Assembly: GCA_030680835.1 (NCBI GenBank)
Contig: JAUXUD010000023.1
Location: 62,001 to 126,000, forward strand
From: Bacteroidota bacterium
Lineage (GTDB): Bacteria > Bacteroidota > Bacteroidia > UKL13-3
Reading direction: 5' to 3'
DNA: 64,000 nt
A program made the position numbers and the translations under genes. Positions 28,072 through 36,392 of this stretch are shown here, one piece after another. Below the pieces are notes generated by a model. It was not told the origin of the DNA. It saw only the letters and a list, made by a program, of their open reading frames with translations, and did not search any database. Each line of letters opens with the position of its first letter. Position 1 is the first letter of the stretch.

Positions 28072-29403
28072 TTATTTCTTATTTAAAAGGTTTCCGGTTA
28101 ATTTTTTTAATTCCCAATCTGCTTTCAGATAATCAATTACGGCAGACAGATAGGTTTGTTGGGCTTCCCGTAACGTATTGTCTGCCAGCAGCACATCAGT
28201 TAAACTTGCAGTTCCTTGTTTTTGTTGGAGTGCGGTTTGTTCAAAAACAGATTGAGCCCATTGAATTTGAACTGTAGTTGTTTCAATTGTATTTTTAGCA
28301 AGCATCCTTTGCTGTTTTGCATTTTCCACCAGCATCGTATTTTGTTCGGTAAGTAAATTCATTTGCAGTTCGTTGTTTTGCAGTTCAATTTTCTTCTGAT
28401 TAATTTTTCGTTGCGTAACCGTTCCGTTAAATAAAGGGTATGACAATTGAATGCCTGCAAAACCGATAGGATAAAAATTTAAAAAATCGTTCGGTTCTTT
28501 GTCATATCCATAACCTGTTGTTCCGTATGTACCGTAAAGGGAAAGCGAAGGCAATCTTGAAAATTTTAAAGTACTTAGTTCACTTGCCAGTAATCGGTAT
28601 TGTGTTTTTGTAAGGCGAATATCCAGGGTTGATGAACTTATATATTCATGGGTATTCTGAAAATAAATGTTCGGTTCAATTTGCAGACTTTGTTCGATGG
28701 GAATACCCATTGTGAATTTCAACGCATTTAAAACCTGACTGTATTTACTGCTGATGCTTTCCTTTTGTGCGGTTAATTGTGCTACCTGAAATTTTACCTT
28801 GTTTACATCTGTTCCCCTGGCAAGAAGCTGTTCATTGAGCAGTTGCATATTATGTAAAAGTTTTGTGGCATTTATAAGGTTGCTGTCTATAAATGCAGAT
28901 TGGCGATGCAGTATTTGAGCATTATAATAAAGGTTTGAAATTTCAAAATAAATCTGTTCTTCAGTTTTCAGATATTGCAAATCTGTTAATTCCGAAGCTA
29001 TTTTAGTTGTTTGAATAGCTCCGTACACTTGCGGATTATACAATGGCATTGACAATTGTAAGTTTGCATTGATATTGTGCGGAACTCCAAATTGAGCTTC
29101 CTTAAACTTTCCTTCAGGCGCTGTTGGGTTAAAAGTAGACAATGGCATAAGCTGATAGGGCAGATTTGTAAAATACCTGTAATCAGCATTCGCCGTTACT
29201 TTTGGAATTAAACCGGCTTTTGCTTCTTTCTGCTTTTGTTCGCCAACAGAAATATTATTTCTGCTTATCTGCAGGTTTTTGTTGTGAACCTGTGCCGTGT
29301 CCAAGCACTGTTGTATTGTCCATATCTGGGCACTTGATTTATGAAATCCGGATACAAAAAGCAGCAGGATAATATATTGTGTGTAAATACTTACTAACTT
29401 CAT
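28072..29403 (-). CDS. TolC-family outer-membrane efflux channel
   Basis: 443 residues. The signal peptide ends near residue 25 (FHKSSAQ). Two outer-membrane-efflux repeats follow, each with long helices and a beta segment: IWTIQQCLDTAQVHNKNLQ opens the first, and TLDIRLTKTQYRLLASELST with LSLYGTYGTTGYGYDKEPND opens the second. The C-terminus has the usual QGTASLTDVLLADNTLREAQ helix. It forms the outer-membrane exit of the tripartite pump. It is placed before the adaptor and pump genes, the common order in Bacteroidota efflux operons. Confidence 0.93.
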   Translation of the reverse strand: MKLVSIYTQYIILLLFVSGFHKSSAQIWTIQQCLDTAQVHNKNLQISRNNISVGEQKQKEAKAGLIPKVTANADYRYFTNLPYQLMPLSTFNPTAPEGKFKEAQFGVPHNINANLQLSMPLYNPQVYGAIQTTKIASELTDLQYLKTEEQIYFEISNLYYNAQILHRQSAFIDSNLINATKLLHNMQLLNEQLLARGTDVNKVKFQVAQLTAQKESISSKYSQVLNALKFTMGIPIEQSLQIEPNIYFQNTHEYISSSTLDIRLTKTQYRLLASELSTLKFSRLPSLSLYGTYGTTGYGYDKEPNDFLNFYPIGFAGIQLSYPLFNGTVTQRKINQKKIELQNNELQMNLLTEQNTMLVENAKQQRMLAKNTIETTTVQIQWAQSVFEQTALQQKQGTASLTDVLLADNTLREAQQTYLSAVIDYLKADWELKKLTGNLLNKK

Positions 29404-29429
29404 GAATTAAATTTTTTTGATGAATTGTA

Positions 29430-29744
29430 CTATTGAAAATATGGGTTAAACAGGGTGAATGAGCCCTTAATATTTAGAAATTGCTTTGCAATGGTCATGT
29501 AATCCTTTTGTTCATTCCTGCAGAAAACAGAAACATCATTTTCCATATTGTGAATATGCTGCAGTGTATTTGCATCAACTTTCCATTTCTTACCACTATT
29601 AAGTTTAAGGGTGTGCATCTCATTATTTTGCTGGAGTTCCGGATGCATATAGGTTTCTGCCTGTACTTTTAACTTTTCTTCAGTTGCGTTGCCCAATCCG
29701 GGTAAAAACAAACCAACTGATCTAAATAAAATTATCGTTTTCAT
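29430..29744 (-). CDS. Small exported protein inside the RND operon, function unknown
   Basis: 104 residues, encoded between the tetR-like gene (13 bp away) and the tolC-like gene (26 bp away), so clearly part of the operon. The N-terminus is hydrophobic (MKTIILFRSVGLFLPGLG) and resembles the leader of Bacteroidota lipoproteins, but the position where a lipobox cysteine would be expected reads G-L-G-N, without Cys. The middle phrase LKLNSGKKWKVDANT recalls a small Bacteroidota periplasmic family with LNNGEKWKVN. The usual longer C-terminal part of that family, as I remember it, is missing here. It could be a pump accessory or sensor, or a decaying lipoprotein. Confidence 0.6.
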   Translation of the reverse strand: MKTIILFRSVGLFLPGLGNATEEKLKVQAETYMHPELQQNNEMHTLKLNSGKKWKVDANTLQHIHNMENDVSVFCRNEQKDYMTIAKQFLNIKGSFTLFNPYFQ

Positions 29745-29757
29745 ATTTTGTAATTGT

Positions 29758-30351
29758 TTATTTTTCTATCATTTTTAAAAGCCCGTTTAACACGGTATTA
29801 CCATCTTTAATCAAATCAGAATGATGCCCCGATAGTTTCCATTTCAATACAGTCATACGCATACTGCCCATTATAATAGTTGTAATAGTTGCCGGACCGA
29901 TTAATTCACGATAAATTCCTTCTTTCTGCCCTTTCTTTATAATCGTACTAATATGTGTTTGCATCAGTTCCATCATGGTTGAAACCTTTTCGCTAAGCTC
30001 TTTATTAAATTGAAAAATTCCTTCCGAAAAAATAACGCTGACAATAGCCGGTTTCTTTAAAAATGTTTTTAATTGTGAAGCAAATATTGCTTTTAACTGT
30101 TCTGTTGGCGTGTTTCCCTCTTGAGAGATTATTGCTGCAATCCGCTCTTTCATTTCTAAAATAAAATACGATAAAAGTCCCAGCATAATATCATTCTTAC
30201 TTTTAAAATGCCGGTATAATGCAGCCTCTGAAAGTCCAAGATCGGCAGCCAGGTTTTTTATGGTCAATTCCTGTATGCCAAACTGATCAATCCGCAAAGT
30301 GGCGGCTTCCATAATTTCTATTTGTCTGTCTGTGAATTTAATGTTTTTCAT
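29758..30351 (-). CDS. TetR-family repressor of the efflux operon
   Basis: 197 residues from the ATG at 30351 (MKNIKFTDRQ). A longer in-frame start at 30432 would lie inside the predicted promoter and was rejected. The N-terminal helix-turn-helix (about 20-50) reads LTIKNLAADLGLSEAALYRH, followed by the typical FKSKNDIMLGLL. The C-terminal ligand domain (about 60-190) is all-helical. As first gene of the operon with a palindrome over its own -7 element, it most likely represses itself and the pump until a ligand binds. Ligand unknown. Confidence 0.92.
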   Translation of the reverse strand: MKNIKFTDRQIEIMEAATLRIDQFGIQELTIKNLAADLGLSEAALYRHFKSKNDIMLGLLSYFILEMKERIAAIISQEGNTPTEQLKAIFASQLKTFLKKPAIVSVIFSEGIFQFNKELSEKVSTMMELMQTHISTIIKKGQKEGIYRELIGPATITTIIMGSMRMTVLKWKLSGHHSDLIKDGNTVLNGLLKMIEK

Positions 30352-30389
30352 TTTCAAGCTTCTCTTTATAAACGACTTTATGAATGTAA

Positions 30390-30405
30390 GTAAGTGTTCG
30401 CTTAC
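30390..30405 (-). promoter_or_regulatory. Candidate TetR operator (palindrome)
   Basis: GTAAG-N6-CTTAC on the plus strand (30390-30405), with an additional offset TGTAAG arm at 30385-30390. It overlaps the -7 element of the predicted promoter and the expected start site, and lies 39 bp before the tetR ATG. Bound repressor would occlude polymerase. Confidence 0.6.
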
Positions 30406-30437
30406 AAAGGTAATTGTTTTTTTTTCACACATGCAAA
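30405..30437 (-). promoter_or_regulatory. Predicted promoter of the tetR-RND operon
   Basis: On the minus strand TTTG (30437-30434), 21 bp, then TACCTTTG (30412-30405) match both elements of the Bacteroidota consensus exactly. The start would be near 30399, giving a leader of about 48 nt. Confidence 0.65.
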
Positions 30438-30660
30438 TTTATTTTTCAGAAACAGTAATATTCTAACGGGAATCCTATGGTACGGGGTGAAATGGGTTGG
30501 GATTTGTAATGGATTGATTTGAGAAGCTGGGCAAATCCGGGGTGAATCTGTGTTATGGATTGCGCTAAAATAATTAATTTATGCGTCACGTTAATTAAGG
30601 AGCTAAGACAGGCGAATAAACATTTAACTTTTAGCGTAAATTTTGTATTATTGACGGAGC

Positions 30661-31311
30661 ATGATAAAGGTTACGGAACTGTACAAATCTTATGGAATTT
30701 TGCCGGTATTGAAAGGTGTTAATTTACATATTCAAAAAGGTGAAATTGTTTCTATTGTAGGGGCCTCGGGGGCAGGTAAAACCACCTTACTTCAAATTAT
30801 GGGTACGCTGGATGCGCCCGATAAAGGCTCGCTGAAAATTGACGGACAGGAAGTATCGGGTTTAAAAGGAAGGGTTTTGGCCCGGTTTAGGAATAAAAAT
30901 ATTGGCTTTGTATTTCAGTTTCACCAGCTTTTGCCGGAGTTTACTGCACTTGAAAATGTATGTATGCCCGGTTGGATTGGCGGACAAAACGAAGCTGAAG
31001 TGCATAATAAAGCCAAAGACCTGCTCGGTTTTTTAGGATTGAACGACAGGATTTCGCACAAGCCCTCAGACCTGAGTGGGGGAGAACAGCAACGGGTTGC
31101 AGTGGCACGGGCTTTAATCAATAATCCGGCAGTTATTTTGGCAGACGAACCCTCGGGCAACCTGGATTCGAAAGCGGCTGAAGATTTACATCAATTGTTT
31201 TTTAAATTACGCAATGAATTCCATCAAACCTTTGTTATTGTTACGCATAACCAGGTTTTGGCCAGGCAGAGCGATCGGATGCTAACCATCAAGGATGGAG
31301 TAATCATTTAA
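30661..31311 (+). CDS. lolD: ABC transporter ATPase, LolD/MacB type
   Basis: 216 residues. Walker A is [12 protein letters not shown] (about 36-47), the Q-loop region is [19 protein letters not shown], the signature is [15 protein letters not shown] and Walker B is [12 protein letters not shown]. The H-loop is FVIVTHN. The phrase [19 protein letters not shown] is characteristic of LolD, the ATPase of the lipoprotein-releasing LolCDE complex. No lolC/lolE-like permease gene is nearby, so a MacB-type role cannot be excluded. recQ begins 13 bp downstream, with a TTG start, so the two are probably co-transcribed. Confidence 0.85.
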   Translation: MIKVTELYKSYGILPVLKGVNLHIQKGEIVSIVGASGAGKTTLLQIMGTLDAPDKGSLKIDGQEVSGLKGRVLARFRNKNIGFVFQFHQLLPEFTALENVCMPGWIGGQNEAEVHNKAKDLLGFLGLNDRISHKPSDLSGGEQQRVAVARALINNPAVILADEPSGNLDSKAAEDLHQLFFKLRNEFHQTFVIVTHNQVLARQSDRMLTIKDGVII

Positions 31312-31324
31312 AATATCAAACTCC

Positions 31325-33238
31325 TTGACTATTCAGCAAATTTTAAAACAATATTGGGGTTACGAGCAATTCAGACCCTTGCAGCAGGATATTGTTGAGG
31401 AAGTAATAAAGGGAAACGATACCCTGGCTTTATTACCCACAGGAGGCGGTAAATCTATCTGTTTCCAGGTTCCGGCATTAGCCATGGAAGGCATGTGTTT
31501 GGTTATTTCACCCTTAATTGCCTTAATGAAAGATCAGGTGGAAACCTTGCAAAAGCTCGGAATTCAGGCCCATGCCATTTATTCAGGAATTCCATATAAT
31601 GAAATCAAACTAATCCTGAATAATTGTGTTCACGGTGGCGTAAAATTTTTATATCTATCTCCCGAACGGCTGGGTTCAGAACTGTTTAAAGATTATTTGC
31701 CCCAGTTAAAAGTGAACCTGCTGGCAGTTGATGAAGCCCATTGTATCAGTCAGTGGGGCTTTGATTTCAGACCTGAATACCGGAAAATAGCAGCATTACG
31801 AAAGTTACTACCCAACACGCCGGTGCTGGCCTTAACAGCTTCTGCCACCAAAGAAGTGGTGGAAGATATTCAACAGCAACTGGCTTTTAAAAAGAACAAA
31901 GTCTTTAAAAAGAGTTTCGAGCGGTTAAATCTGCATTATGTGGTTAGAATTACGGAGCGCAAGTTCGACCAGATGCTGGATGTATTTAATAAGACCAAAG
32001 GAAGTGGTTTGGTATACGTGAGAAACCGGAGAAAAACTGAAGAAATAGCAGATTATTTGTTGAAAGCCGGAATCAGCGCATCATTTTATCATGCCGGATT
32101 AAGTAATGAACTTAGGGTGGAAAGGCAAGAGCAATGGATAAAAAACCAAACCCGGGTTATGGTTTGCACCAATGCCTTTGGAATGGGAATTGATAAACCC
32201 GATTGCAGTGTGGTGGTTCACTTTGAAATGCCCGATTGCCTGGAAGCTTATTATCAGGAGGCGGGCAGGGCAGGGCGGAACGGAGAAAAAGCCTTTTGCG
32301 TACTTTTATACAATGGTGCCGATGAAGCCGAATTGAAACACCGCATTGAACAAAACTTTCCACCTGAGGCAGAAATAAGAAAAGTTTATGATGCGTTGGG
32401 AACTTATTTTCATATTAAGGTAGGTGCAGTTTCTGAGCGTAGTTTTGAGTTTGATTTACCCCATTTTTCTGCACATTTTAAGATGAGTCCGGTATTGGTT
32501 TATTCGAGCTTAAAGTTGTTGTCGCAGTTGGGCTTTATCCATTTGAGTGAAGCCTTTTACAGTCCTTCGCGCCTGCAGGTTCTTTACAAACAAGAGCAAC
32601 TTTTAAACTTTCAGAAAGAGAATGAACCATTGGATGATTTACTGAAATTATTACTAAGAAGCTATGGTGGAATTTTTGATGCACGGGTTGTGATCAATGA
32701 AAAATTTCTTGCCATGAAACTGAATGTATCGGAAAACGATTTGCGTTCAAAACTACAAAAGTTACATACGTTAAAAGTGCTGGAATACCTGCCTCAAACA
32801 GATGCTGCCCAATTGAGCATTATCGATCAGCGCTGGGATGCAAATTATATTCATTTGGATCAGGCCCTGATAAGAGACCGGAAAAATTTGTTTATCGATA
32901 AACTTAACCAGATGGTGTATTATGCAAAAGACCGGAATATGTGCAGAAGCCGGAAGATACTGGCCTATTTTGATGAATTGGGCGCATTGGATTGCGGAAC
33001 CTGCGACACCTGCATTGAAAAAAGAAAGCACTTGTTAAAAAACAGTGCGTATAAATTAATTGAAACAGCCATAAAAAATGCCTGTTTGGCTGAACCTATT
33101 GATATACAGGGATTGTGTAACAAGGTTAGCGCATACAAACAGGAAGATATTGTGGGTATTGCGCGCATATTATTAGATAAAGGTATATTGCAACTCAACT
33201 CTCAGCATCTATTGTTTTGCAAAAAAGAAGATTCATAA
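31325..33238 (+). CDS. RecQ-family ATP-dependent DNA helicase
   Basis: 637 residues, starting with TTG at 31325. An in-frame stop at 31301 and the lack of any ATG exclude an earlier start, and TIQQILKQYWGYEQFRPLQ matches the start of relatives. Motif I is LLPTGGGKS, motif II is VDEAHCISQWGFDFRPEY, and motif VI with the arginine finger is QEAGRAGRNG. The RecQ zinc-binding region (about 545-580) has MCRSRKIL and DCGTCDTC, giving four cysteines. No HRDC domain is obvious at the C-terminus, so this is the shorter RecQ class. It unwinds DNA during repair and recombination. The first glycosyltransferase gene overlaps its end by 22 bp. Confidence 0.92.
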   Translation: MTIQQILKQYWGYEQFRPLQQDIVEEVIKGNDTLALLPTGGGKSICFQVPALAMEGMCLVISPLIALMKDQVETLQKLGIQAHAIYSGIPYNEIKLILNNCVHGGVKFLYLSPERLGSELFKDYLPQLKVNLLAVDEAHCISQWGFDFRPEYRKIAALRKLLPNTPVLALTASATKEVVEDIQQQLAFKKNKVFKKSFERLNLHYVVRITERKFDQMLDVFNKTKGSGLVYVRNRRKTEEIADYLLKAGISASFYHAGLSNELRVERQEQWIKNQTRVMVCTNAFGMGIDKPDCSVVVHFEMPDCLEAYYQEAGRAGRNGEKAFCVLLYNGADEAELKHRIEQNFPPEAEIRKVYDALGTYFHIKVGAVSERSFEFDLPHFSAHFKMSPVLVYSSLKLLSQLGFIHLSEAFYSPSRLQVLYKQEQLLNFQKENEPLDDLLKLLLRSYGGIFDARVVINEKFLAMKLNVSENDLRSKLQKLHTLKVLEYLPQTDAAQLSIIDQRWDANYIHLDQALIRDRKNLFIDKLNQMVYYAKDRNMCRSRKILAYFDELGALDCGTCDTCIEKRKHLLKNSAYKLIETAIKNACLAEPIDIQGLCNKVSAYKQEDIVGIARILLDKGILQLNSQHLLFCKKEDS

Positions 33239-34320
33239 TTTTAACGGTAACAAACGACCTGAGTTTCGATCAGCGCATGCAGCGCATTGCAGGGGTATTG
33301 GCCAAAAACGGGTATGATGTAAAACTGGTTGGGAGACGGCGAAAGCATTCTATTCCGCTGGATAAAATGCCTTTTGAACAGCACAGAATCTCTTGTTTAT
33401 TTGAGAAGGGAAAGCTTTTTTATCTGGAATACAACCTGAGATTATTTTGGTATCTACTGTTTTCGAATGCCACGGTTTATGCTGCGGTTGACCTGGATAC
33501 GCTTTTACCCTGTACTTTGGTGGCTAAATTAAAAGGCAAAAAGCTGGTATTTGATGCGCATGAATATTTTACCGAAGTTCCGGAAGTGACTGAAAGGCCT
33601 GCTATAAAAGCCATTTGGCAAGGCGTTGCAAATATTTGTATTCCCAGGGTTGACAAGGCCTATACGGTAGGCAATGAGCTGGCTAATTTGTTTTCAAAAC
33701 AATACGGAATTCAGTTTGAAACCATTTTAAATACACCTGAATATATTAAGCGGGATATAGAAATAAAAGGAGCAAATGAAATCCCGATTATCATTTACCA
33801 GGGGGCTTTAAATGAGGGGAGGGGTTTGCCCCAGTTAATACGCGCCATGCAACAGGTGGATGCAAAACTGCTAATCGCCGGAGAAGGTGATTTGAGTGTA
33901 TCTTTAAGGCTTTTGGTAGCAGAATTAAAGCTTGAAACCAAAGTTAATTTTACAGGATTTATTAAACCAAAAGATTTATCGGCTTTTACAAATAAGGCAA
34001 CTATTGCCAGCAATTTGCTTGAACCCAAAGGTCTGAGTTATCAATATTCCTTAGCCAACAAGTTTTTCGACTATATGCATGCTGGCATTCCTCAAATATG
34101 TGCCGATTTTATAGAATACCGGCAAATCAATCAAAATTATAATATTGCCATGCTCTGCAATTGTGAGGAAAATGAGATTGCACGAAACTTAAATAAATTA
34201 CTTAGCGATAAGCACTTATACCAGCAGATGGAACAAAATTGTGCATTAGCCGCACAAGTTTATAATTTGCAGCGGGAAGAAAAAAAATTATTAAACATCT
34301 ACAAGCAATTGTTTACTTGA
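33217..34320 (+). CDS. GT-B glycosyltransferase (family 4-like)
   Basis: 367 residues. The most upstream sensible start is TTG at 33217, inside the 3' end of recQ (22-bp overlap), giving MQKRRFIILTVTNDLSFDQR; no ATG occurs until much later. The N-terminal Rossmann domain has DQRMQRIAGVLAKNGYDV and KKLVFDAHEYFTE. The C-terminal donor domain has PIIIYQGALNEGRGLPQLIR, LLIAGEGD and the E-x7-E-like region LEPKGLSYQYSLANKFFDYM. It transfers an unknown sugar, probably to a surface polysaccharide or lipid. It is translationally coupled to the next glycosyltransferase by a 4-bp overlap (TTGA). Confidence 0.88.
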   Translation: MQKRRFIILTVTNDLSFDQRMQRIAGVLAKNGYDVKLVGRRRKHSIPLDKMPFEQHRISCLFEKGKLFYLEYNLRLFWYLLFSNATVYAAVDLDTLLPCTLVAKLKGKKLVFDAHEYFTEVPEVTERPAIKAIWQGVANICIPRVDKAYTVGNELANLFSKQYGIQFETILNTPEYIKRDIEIKGANEIPIIIYQGALNEGRGLPQLIRAMQQVDAKLLIAGEGDLSVSLRLLVAELKLETKVNFTGFIKPKDLSAFTNKATIASNLLEPKGLSYQYSLANKFFDYMHAGIPQICADFIEYRQINQNYNIAMLCNCEENEIARNLNKLLSDKHLYQQMEQNCALAAQVYNLQREEKKLLNIYKQLFT

Positions 34321-35435
34321 ACCCATTATTAAACATCGTTAGTTTTGATATTCCATACCCTGCCAATTACGGAGGGGTAATTGACGTGTTTTATAAACTG
34401 AAAGCCTTGTCGGAAACCGGGGTTGATATTATTTTGCATTGTTTTGAATACCGCGACAGGAGCAGGAGTGCAGAGCTTGAAAAATACTGCAAAAAAGTAT
34501 ATTACTATAAACGAAAGGTATGGATCAATCCGTTTCAGCGATTGCCTTATATAGTAGCCACCCGAAACAATGCACACCTGCTGGAAAATCTGCTTGAAAA
34601 TGATGCACCGATTTTGTTTGAAGCCTTGCACAGTTGTTATTTTTTGGATCACCCGAAACTGGCAAAGCGAAAAAAAATTGTGAGGATGCATAATATTGAA
34701 CACGATTATTACCGCTTGCTGGCAGAGGCCGAAAAAAATGTTTTCATCAGAGCCTATTACCGTTTTGAATCGAAATTATTGTTAAAATACGAAGAAATAC
34801 TTGCCAATGCCGACATGATTCTGGCCATCTCCCCCAATGATACCAAACAGCTTTCGGCCATGTTCAAAAAAAGCTGCTTTTATCTGCCGGCCTTTCATGC
34901 CAACAAGGAAGTATTGTCGAAAACAGGTCGCGGAAACTATTGTTTTTACCATGGCAAACTAAGCGTAGCTGAAAACAATCAGGCTGCACTGTTTCTCGTT
35001 AACCAGGTTTTTAGCAAGCTCAGTATACCCTTTGTTATTTGTGGAGATGGTGTTTCACGGGAGCTTAAATTAGCTGCCTCCGGATGTCCAAATATTCAGA
35101 TTTTAGAAGGACTATCAACGGCCGAAATTGATGAGCGGATCGAGCATGCCCAAATTAATGTGCTCTCCACATTTCAACCCACCGGGATTAAACTAAAATT
35201 GCTTAACGTGTTATACAGAGGCCGCTTTGTACTTACCAATCCTGCAATGGTTGACAATACCGGGCTGCAGGATTTATGCATTGTAAAATCACGGGCTGAT
35301 GAATTTGTTGAGATAATTCCTAAAATTATGGAACAGGAGTTTACCGAACAGGATATAGCAAAAAGGAGGGAAGTACTATATTCAAACTTTAATGTTGAAA
35401 AAGATGCAATTATTTTAAAAAGTCTTATCAATTAG
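34317..35435 (+). CDS. GT-B glycosyltransferase-like protein
   Basis: 372 residues. It starts with TTG at 34317, overlapping the preceding stop in TTGA. The N-terminus, LLNIVSFDIPYPANYGGVID, is the glycosyltransferase pattern with a glycine-rich acceptor loop. KIVRMHNIEHDYY and ADMILAISPND are typical of GT-B enzymes. The C-terminal half has IPFVICGDGVS, IQILEGLSTAEIDERIEHA and STFQPTGIKLKLLNVLYRG, the donor-binding region. It likely works with its neighbour on the same glycan. The end overlaps the convergent ftsE gene by 8 bp. Confidence 0.85.
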   Translation: MNPLLNIVSFDIPYPANYGGVIDVFYKLKALSETGVDIILHCFEYRDRSRSAELEKYCKKVYYYKRKVWINPFQRLPYIVATRNNAHLLENLLENDAPILFEALHSCYFLDHPKLAKRKKIVRMHNIEHDYYRLLAEAEKNVFIRAYYRFESKLLLKYEEILANADMILAISPNDTKQLSAMFKKSCFYLPAFHANKEVLSKTGRGNYCFYHGKLSVAENNQAALFLVNQVFSKLSIPFVICGDGVSRELKLAASGCPNIQILEGLSTAEIDERIEHAQINVLSTFQPTGIKLKLLNVLYRGRFVLTNPAMVDNTGLQDLCIVKSRADEFVEIIPKIMEQEFTEQDIAKRREVLYSNFNVEKDAIILKSLIN

Positions 35436-36123
35436 ATTCTGTCACCAGTTTATTTACAATTACTTTTCCTCCTTCGCAACGCATAATGGTTCCCGGAAAC
35501 TTATCGATGATCCGGTAATCGTGGGTTGCCATTAGTACTGCCGTACCGGTTTTACTTATCTGATGCAGGAGATTTAAAATATCATCGCTCGTTTTGGGAT
35601 CCAGATTTCCGGTGGGTTCATCGGCAAGTATTACTACCGGTTTATTAAGCAAAGCCCGGGCAATAGCCAAACGTTGTTGCTCGCCACCGCTTAATTCAAA
35701 AGGCATTTTGTGAGATTTGGTATCCAAACTCACCATTTCCAATACTTCCTTGATACGCTGTTTTATATCGTGCTCGCTTTTCCAGCCGGTAGCTTTTAAA
35801 ACAAATGCCAGATTGTCAAAGGCATCCCGGTCAAAAAGCAATTGGAAATCCTGAAACACAACACCCAGTTTCCGTCTTAATTTTGGGATATCCGATTTTT
35901 TTAAATCCTTTAATGGAAAGCCAACAATTTCACCGGTACCATTTTCAAGCGTTAATTCTCCATAAAGTACTTTTAGTAAACTGCTTTTTCCACTGCCGGT
36001 GCTGCCAATTAAGTAAACAAATTCTGATGGCCCCACCTGTATCGTAACATCTGACAATATCAAATTATGTCCCTGAAAAATTCCACCTCTTAATATGGAT
36101 ATGATTGGTTTTACGCTGCTCAT
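35428..36123 (-). CDS. ftsE: ABC-type ATPase, FtsE-like
   Basis: 231 residues. Walker A is [12 protein letters not shown], the Q-loop region is [19 protein letters not shown], the signature is [16 protein letters not shown], and Walker B is [12 protein letters not shown] with MATHDYRII as H-loop. The phrase [19 protein letters not shown] is characteristic of FtsE, which with FtsX links septal ring assembly to cell-wall hydrolysis. ftsX is not adjacent. The gene starts in an ATGA overlap with the stop of a small upstream gene, so the two are translationally coupled. Confidence 0.87.
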   Translation of the reverse strand: MSSVKPIISILRGGIFQGHNLILSDVTIQVGPSEFVYLIGSTGSGKSSLLKVLYGELTLENGTGEIVGFPLKDLKKSDIPKLRRKLGVVFQDFQLLFDRDAFDNLAFVLKATGWKSEHDIKQRIKEVLEMVSLDTKSHKMPFELSGGEQQRLAIARALLNKPVVILADEPTGNLDPKTSDDILNLLHQISKTGTAVLMATHDYRIIDKFPGTIMRCEGGKVIVNKLVTESN

Positions 36124-36326
36124 GTAAGTTCTATTTTAGTCATTTGTCCAAATGGAATGCTGTTCATCAACTCCTTAATTTTTTCAATTTTGTCACCAAG
36201 ACCGCATTTTTCGAGTGCTCTTTCGGGTCTGTCGGTTCGGGTATAGGCAATTAGTGTAAAATTGTCGTCCCTTACCTGCAAGTAATCAGGTATTTTAGCT
36301 TTACCTTTAATTTTAATTATATACAA
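36120..36326 (-). CDS. Small conserved protein coupled to ftsE, function unknown
   Basis: 68 residues. No ATG is available; the start is TTG at 36326 (YIIKIKGKAKIPDYLQVRDD), and its stop overlaps the ftsE start by 4 bp. The sequence is soluble, with a beta-rich first half (FTLIAYTRT) and a helical second half (IEKIKELMNSIPFG). I recall similar short proteins next to ftsE in other Bacteroidota, without an established function. The coding call rests on the coupling and on conserved-looking composition. I would not carry over any enzyme name. Confidence 0.65.
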   Translation of the reverse strand: MYIIKIKGKAKIPDYLQVRDDNFTLIAYTRTDRPERALEKCGLGDKIEKIKELMNSIPFGQMTKIELT

Positions 36327-36392
36327 AATTAATTTTTATTATTATTTATTTGGTTCAAAATAAGTATAATTGCGCAACAAAAAAACTAAACA

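Noticed and set aside
30352-30432. Longer N-terminus for the TetR regulator
   Set aside because: It would span the predicted promoter and operator. The ATG at 30351 fits the family start.
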